The notes under the pieces are model-generated. The model had not been told where the DNA came from and ran no database searches. It saw only the letters and a list, made by a program, of their open reading frames with translations. Shown here one piece after another: positions 20,488 to 24,687 of a stretch of 24,687 nt of DNA. Both the position numbers and the translations under genes were made by a program. Position 1 is the first letter of the stretch, and every line of letters starts with the position of its first letter. This stretch comes from a virus: IMG/VR virus record IMGVR_UViG_3300000893_000007, positions 1 to 24,687 of that record, one strand, 5' to 3'.

Positions 20488-20511
20488 ATTATACGCCATG
20501 ATTTTCTTGCG
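20488..20511 (-). promoter_or_regulatory. CGCA-N14-TATAAT element
   Basis: CGCA at 20511-20508, TATAATGGACCCC from 20493. The stop codon of the upstream membrane gene overlaps the -10-like box. The leader to the ATG at 20464 reads CCCAATCTAAAGGAG. Confidence 0.75.
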
Positions 20512-20737
20512 TAACCCCAGCCATTGGATGTATGTTCACCCTAAATATAACTTCCTTCTCGTTCTCGAGTTCCTCGGGCTCTCCGGCAAGCTCAAGCAAA
20601 TATAACGTCTTATCAGGCGTATGAGTCACATTGATAGTGCCGCTGTAACCGCTATGACGCACTATAAGAACTCGCATGAAGTAACCAATGAGCAAGCCCA
20701 GGAAAAACACACCGAACGCAAATATAAGCGCATCCAT
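20489..20737 (-). CDS. Small membrane protein with beta domain
   Basis: 82 residues, ATG five bases after AGGAGG. One N-terminal span (about 4-27, LIFAFGVFFLGLLIGYFMRV) followed by a short beta-rich domain: YSGTINVTHTPDKTLYLLEL, EPEELENEKEVIFRVNI. This layout (short span then G-I-V-----D---YL-LEL with an acidic loop) is a common small phage family of unknown role. First gene after the tail module, nine bases after the Gp37-like stop, so also read from the tail promoter. Confidence 0.85.
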   Translation of the reverse strand: MDALIFAFGVFFLGLLIGYFMRVLIVRHSGYSGTINVTHTPDKTLYLLELAGEPEELENEKEVIFRVNIHPMAGVTQENHGV

Positions 20738-20746
20738 AATCGCCTC

Positions 20747-21841
20747 CTAGCCAAGCATTGCCACTGTTGGGAAAGCTTTCTCTCCTGAGTTGTCTTGTGC
20801 GCGAATATACTCGGTAACCCTGGACGTCTGAACAACGCCGCTGTTGCCTTGCACCTCGATGATGTCGCCGAGCGTATAATCGACGTTGTACTGGAACTGA
20901 TGCAAGGGAACAATCGTCCCGTCCACGGCTTTGGCCGCTCGAGCATTGTACAAGGCCTGGCTGGCACGCTGATTGAGGATGCTCTGCATTGTACCCGCGC
21001 TTCCTCCGACCATATCCGTTGTGAGATCCTCTTCCATCGTCATCTCTGCTCGGAGATCGAAACCCGTAGGCCCAGATACAGTTGCAATCCCTGGGTTAGG
21101 CGCCAAACCATCTGGATTCGGCGGACAGAACGAATATACCTGGTTCTTGTAGTTTGCAATGGACTGCAACTCTTTGATACCAGTCAAAGTATCCATCTGA
21201 GGCGAGAATCTCACGATGGAGTTGACGTTTTGCCCGCTGGTGTGGTCAAGGCCCTTGTAGGACTGAAATTGAAGTGAAAATCCGCTGGCAGTAGCTGATT
21301 CCAGCGTTATTCTCATCCCAACTTCATACGCAGTGGCAATAGCTCGCATACCGTCATAAACAGGCCCATAGGGGACCGCGAAATTCTGAGCTGATCCGGA
21401 GTTGTCGTAACTCTTCAGGCTGAGTCCTGGAATTACGAACTGTGCGGGGTTAGGCACTCCCAGAGGATATGCACCAGATATGCACATGTAGTAGATGATT
21501 GCCCACAGAGCCCAACCAGGAGTCCCTGAGAAATTCCAGTACCGATCCTCAGGAGCCGATGTAGCACGGATGAAGCGGTTATTGAGAAACGGAAGCAGAC
21601 CTTGGCCGGAGATCTTGAGCTGCCCTGCCTCGATGTCGATAGTGTCCATCAACATGACTTCTTTACTATCAGTCATGCCTAGAAATATGCCGTTGGGCAA
21701 GGCTTGAATCATGGCTGGAATAGCGGGTACCACAAGCGTAGCGTCGCTATCGCCGTAATATCGCTCTGTCCAGATGGCTGAAGTAAATACGTCGATCTCG
21801 GTCTGCTTGATGAAATTTCGATCCATAGTGTACAGTTCCAC
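20747..21841 (-). CDS. ReqiPepy6 Gp37-like minor tail protein
   Basis: 364 residues, GTG sharing one base with the upstream stop (TAGTG), GGAGG six bases before. Resembles the siphovirus Gp37-like family named after Rhodococcus phage ReqiPepy6: N-terminal ELYTMDRNFIKQTEIDVFTS and RYYGDSDATLVVPA, a middle helical section with VGMRITLE and LQFQSYKGLDHTS, and a C-terminal VDYTLGDIIEVQGNSGVVQT. Such proteins lie after the distal tail protein and form part of the baseplate hub, linking the tail tube to receptor-binding parts. No catalytic motif is seen. Length is typical. Confidence 0.88.
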   Translation of the reverse strand: MELYTMDRNFIKQTEIDVFTSAIWTERYYGDSDATLVVPAIPAMIQALPNGIFLGMTDSKEVMLMDTIDIEAGQLKISGQGLLPFLNNRFIRATSAPEDRYWNFSGTPGWALWAIIYYMCISGAYPLGVPNPAQFVIPGLSLKSYDNSGSAQNFAVPYGPVYDGMRAIATAYEVGMRITLESATASGFSLQFQSYKGLDHTSGQNVNSIVRFSPQMDTLTGIKELQSIANYKNQVYSFCPPNPDGLAPNPGIATVSGPTGFDLRAEMTMEEDLTTDMVGGSAGTMQSILNQRASQALYNARAAKAVDGTIVPLHQFQYNVDYTLGDIIEVQGNSGVVQTSRVTEYIRAQDNSGEKAFPTVAMLG

Positions 21842-22671
21842 TACAGACCTCCATATTTCTCATAATATGTGAGGCGCCAGTCTTGAGACCCGCCGTTGGT
21901 AAGAACTGCGAAGTGATTATCTCCCGGCTGCAAGGTCGGCCAAGCGGAGCCCGCCTGAACACTTGAGAGAAGATTCGTGATTACGCCACTTGACAGGTTG
22001 ACGTTTCGGACATATTTGTTTCCAGAAATGGAGCTCATCTCGAAATCCATCGTAGAGCTCACGCCAGCCAAAACAGTGAACGGCGTAGAGCTATCTCTGA
22101 CCGAAACCGTGATCAATGACGGCGGCGGATCAGCCTGTTTAGTAACCTGAACGTTCATACCGGTTTCGATAGTTCCGTTATAGGTAATCGTCTTAACAGG
22201 ACCAGTCGATGTCCCAGTAACCACGATCGGATCGACGGTTGTGAAATATGGATCCGTGCAGATGATGGAAACCTGGATCTCGAGGTCCGAGGCAAACGGA
22301 TTTACGTTCATATCTTCGATATACCCGAAAATTTCCACCGGGGGTATATCGTCACTGTAAAACACCAATCTCGTCAAAAGCTTGGGCATGAAATATGAAT
22401 AGAGAAGCCTGCGAAGCTCCTCGAATGTCCAGTTCTTCCAATCCGGGTTTGGATGCAAGGTCAGGACGATATTTCGAGTATCTACATCACTACCCGTATA
22501 AGCTGCTCCATCGACAGATCCAAACGGAGCAGTGTTGATAGTAGCTTTGACCGGATCCAGACCCGTAATACCACGAATCTGGATCAGATCGGTTTCTTCT
22601 CTACCAGCATCATCGAGATTGAGTTCGGGTGCTGATAGCCATGAACTGTACGCCTGCATTTTCGTCAACAC
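21841..22671 (-). CDS. Distal tail protein (Dit-like)
   Basis: 276 residues, GTG with AAGGAG ten bases upstream; an ATG at 22659 is an alternative start. N-terminal Dit-like fold: LIQIRGITGLDPVKATINT, DGAAYTGSDVDTRNIVLTLH, LRRLLYSYFMPKLLTRLVFY, GYIEDMNVNPFASDLEIQVS. The C-terminal part is beta-rich and ends WPTLQPGDNHFAVLTNGG and YYEKYGGL, the jelly-roll end seen in siphovirus tail proteins. It follows the tape measure, the usual place for Dit, and would cap the tail tube as the baseplate ring. Confidence 0.9.
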   Translation of the reverse strand: MLTKMQAYSSWLSAPELNLDDAGREETDLIQIRGITGLDPVKATINTAPFGSVDGAAYTGSDVDTRNIVLTLHPNPDWKNWTFEELRRLLYSYFMPKLLTRLVFYSDDIPPVEIFGYIEDMNVNPFASDLEIQVSIICTDPYFTTVDPIVVTGTSTGPVKTITYNGTIETGMNVQVTKQADPPPSLITVSVRDSSTPFTVLAGVSSTMDFEMSSISGNKYVRNVNLSSGVITNLLSSVQAGSAWPTLQPGDNHFAVLTNGGSQDWRLTYYEKYGGL

Positions 22672-22690
22672 AGCTATTCAGCTCCTTTCC

Positions 22691-24687
22691 CTAAGTGGCA
22701 AGAGCACTTCTCAACTGTGACAGCTGGTTCTTCGTCTGCCTGTAGATCTCAATTTCGGATAGTGCCTCAGGCGAGTAGTTGTTCTGCTGATACGTGATCG
22801 ATGTACCGCCTTGAGCAGTCGTATCAGTAGCTCCACCGTCAGCGCTCAGCGTCGAGGAGGATATAGCAGATGCCTGGCCATAGGATACAGTTGGAGTAAC
22901 CGTAGCCGAGGCATTCAGCATATCACTCATCTGATTAGCGCCTTCCTGAACCTGAGTCAGATCCACTACAGGCGTGATCGTCGGATTGAACTCAGCCATT
23001 CCGCCAAGAGTATCTGTCGCATTGCTCAACGTGTCAACCATAGACTGAGCGATGTTCTCTATGGATTTAACTGGCTCATCAGCATTCGCTTCAAGACCAT
23101 TTACCAAGCCTTGAATGGTATCCACACCAATCTCATGAAATACTTTGGATGGCGAACCGATACCCAGCAACTTCTTGACTGCACCAGGAATACCACTTAC
23201 AATACTCTCGGCCTTGGATATGACTTTACCTGCAAGGCTTCCCATGCCGTTGATCATACCCTCACAGATTGCTGAGCCCAGATTGGCACCTGCTGCTATC
23301 AGTTGCGGTTCTCTACTTCGGATTGTGTTAGCCACACCATTGACAAAGTTGATAACCGCATCGGCACCCTTCTGAATCATCTGATTGGAACCGCTGGCTA
23401 TTGCAGATATGAACTTGCCGATAGCATCGACGCCTGCGCTAACCATCTTGCCGAAGTTATTGGCAATACCAGTTACGACATGAACAATCATATCGACGCC
23501 AGCACCAATTACCTTACTTGCACCGCTGCCAATAGCATTGACGAAACTTGAAATCGCATTGGCTCCGGCAGATATAACCTTGCCTATGGCGTTACTTATA
23601 CCACTGACAAGCTGTACGATGATATTTGCGCCGGAATTGATTACACTGCCGATATTGTTGGCGATACCCTGAAGCATCTTAGCCAACACCTGAGCACCCG
23701 CGGATACAATCTCACCAAGATGACTGGCTATTGAATTAAGGAAGGTAACAATGATGGAGGTGACTTGAGCAACCAGCTGCCCCATATTGTTACGAATACC
23801 CGTCAATATAGCCAATAGCATCTTCCAGCCAGCATTGACGATACTCGGCAGGTTATTGACGATCACCGATAGAGCTGCTTGGATAAGCGCGTCAAACGCC
23901 TTGGCAAGTTGTGGTGCCGCAGCAATTACCGCGTTGGCCAGCGAAACGAGGATCTTCCCGAGTGCTGTCACGAACTGAGGAGCAGCATTGGCAATCGAAG
24001 TGACTACCGTCAGCAGTGCCTGTACAACATTCTGCACATACACCGGGATTTGTTCCATGAAGTCAGTGAATGCCTTCAGAAGAATCCCGACTGCGGTAGG
24101 TCCGGCAACAGCAATAGCACTGAGACCTACTCCAATCAGAGCTATGCCCGCGCCCGCCAGGGCCAGGCCTCCTCCAACTAGAACTAGGGCGGCTCCCAGT
24201 GCCAACAACGCAGGCGCAACAGGCTCGAGTAGGATACCCGCAGCACCTAGAATGGCAAACGCTGCCGCAAGCGCGATCATTCCCTTGATTATGTCGCCCC
24301 AGGACTGACCACCCAGCTTTTGCAATGCAGGAGCAAGAATGGCGACGGCTCCAGCTGCAACGATTAGAGCCGCTGCACCGCCAATACTGCCCTGCATAGC
24401 CATCAACCCTACGGCAAGCACTCCGAGGGCCACAGCGAGGCTTACAATGCCCTTTCCGAGCGCTCCTACAGACTGTCCGCCCAAACTTTCGATGGATTTG
24501 CTCAGACTTGAGATAGCAAGCGATACAACCATCAATCCGGCGGCAGTAACTACCATGTTCGTCGGCATGACTTGCATAGCGCCAGCAATGATGACAAGCG
24601 CTGCTGCAATTCCAGCCATTCCCTTGGCAATCTGTTCCCACTTCATCTTGCCGAATGCTTCAACGGCTCGAGCCATAAGGTTCAAAC
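22691..24687 (-). CDS. Tape measure protein, C-terminal part
   Basis: At least 664 residues; the reading frame is open at the window edge so the N terminus is outside. Alternating hydrophobic stretches (GIAAALVIIAGAM, ILAPALQKLGG, GGLALAGAGIALIGVG) are followed by about eight degenerate repeats of 20 or so residues built as I-S-A-G-A-x-x-I-x-x-F-V-x-x-I-x-x (for example NSGANIIVQLVSGI and SAGANAISSFVNAI) and a Gly-rich SPSKVFHEIGVDTIQGLVNG, typical of tape measure proteins. A Thr/Ser/Ala-rich tail precedes the C-terminal helix. It sets tail length and may help DNA pass the membrane. It is followed by Dit, the normal order. Confidence 0.93.
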   Translation of the reverse strand, partial: LNLMARAVEAFGKMKWEQIAKGMAGIAAALVIIAGAMQVMPTNMVVTAAGLMVVSLAISSLSKSIESLGGQSVGALGKGIVSLAVALGVLAVGLMAMQGSIGGAAALIVAAGAVAILAPALQKLGGQSWGDIIKGMIALAAAFAILGAAGILLEPVAPALLALGAALVLVGGGLALAGAGIALIGVGLSAIAVAGPTAVGILLKAFTDFMEQIPVYVQNVVQALLTVVTSIANAAPQFVTALGKILVSLANAVIAAAPQLAKAFDALIQAALSVIVNNLPSIVNAGWKMLLAILTGIRNNMGQLVAQVTSIIVTFLNSIASHLGEIVSAGAQVLAKMLQGIANNIGSVINSGANIIVQLVSGISNAIGKVISAGANAISSFVNAIGSGASKVIGAGVDMIVHVVTGIANNFGKMVSAGVDAIGKFISAIASGSNQMIQKGADAVINFVNGVANTIRSREPQLIAAGANLGSAICEGMINGMGSLAGKVISKAESIVSGIPGAVKKLLGIGSPSKVFHEIGVDTIQGLVNGLEANADEPVKSIENIAQSMVDTLSNATDTLGGMAEFNPTITPVVDLTQVQEGANQMSDMLNASATVTPTVSYGQASAISSSTLSADGGATDTTAQGGTSITYQQNNYSPEALSEIEIYRQTKNQLSQLRSALAT

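Overview
The window is a piece of a tailed double-stranded DNA bacteriophage (or prophage) with a long non-contractile tail. Every gene I can support lies on the minus strand, so the transcription order runs from the right edge to the left edge. Dense packing, ATGA/GTGA/TAGTG stop-start overlaps, AGGAGG-type ribosome binding sites and many GTG/TTG starts point to a Gram-positive host. The Rhodococcus-phage ReqiPepy6 Gp37-like tail protein, the DUF5662 and DUF6353-like genes and the single-stranded-DNA-binding protein make an actinomycete host most likely; this is inference and base composition is moderate. No integrase, tRNA, CRISPR array or insertion sequence was found.

Layout in transcription order. 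(1) 24687-20747: tail genes, namely the end of the tape measure, a distal tail protein and a Gp37-like tail protein. (2) 20737-16652: an unusual run of small, mostly single-span membrane proteins set among stand-alone promoter-like repeats, intrinsic terminators and compact structured RNAs. It also holds a DUF6353-like two-span protein and a tail-assembly-chaperone homologue sitting downstream, not upstream, of the tape measure. (3) 16606-13579: conserved phage proteins of unknown function, including a second DUF6353-like protein and a single-span protein with a long acidic tail. (4) 13531-5235: replication and accessory genes. These are a 1252-residue fusion of SF3/D5-type helicase, primase-like domain and family B DNA polymerase; a zinc ribbon; a single-stranded-DNA-binding protein; an RlpA-like secreted protein; a DUF5662 protein; small conserved proteins; and an SNF2/DEAD-type helicase. 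Two structured non-coding stretches flank the RlpA gene. (5) 5234-4824: an AT-rich non-coding region with a 35-base inverted repeat and tandem repeats, a candidate replication origin or control region. (6) 4823-147: an HNH-like protein lacking its catalytic histidines, a VRR-NUC nuclease, a RecB/Cas4-like nuclease, a 931-residue single-chain protein carrying the DFDGD signature of multisubunit RNA polymerases flanked by helix-turn-helix segments, and a small conserved protein. The left edge is G/C-tract rich and leads into another gene whose ribosome binding site is just visible.

The strongest novelty is a dispersed element, CGCA-N14-TATAAY, present six times with exactly the same spacing (plus one copy shortened by 11 bases), mostly directly upstream of the small membrane genes. 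Two copies fire into short RNAs whose own 5' ends would close a stem in front of a U-run. Downstream of one of these lies an RNA with two hairpins carrying the identical loop UUCAAGGAG. The phage encodes its own candidate RNA polymerase, so these repeats could be its promoters, or host-type promoters of an unusual class; the sequence alone cannot decide.
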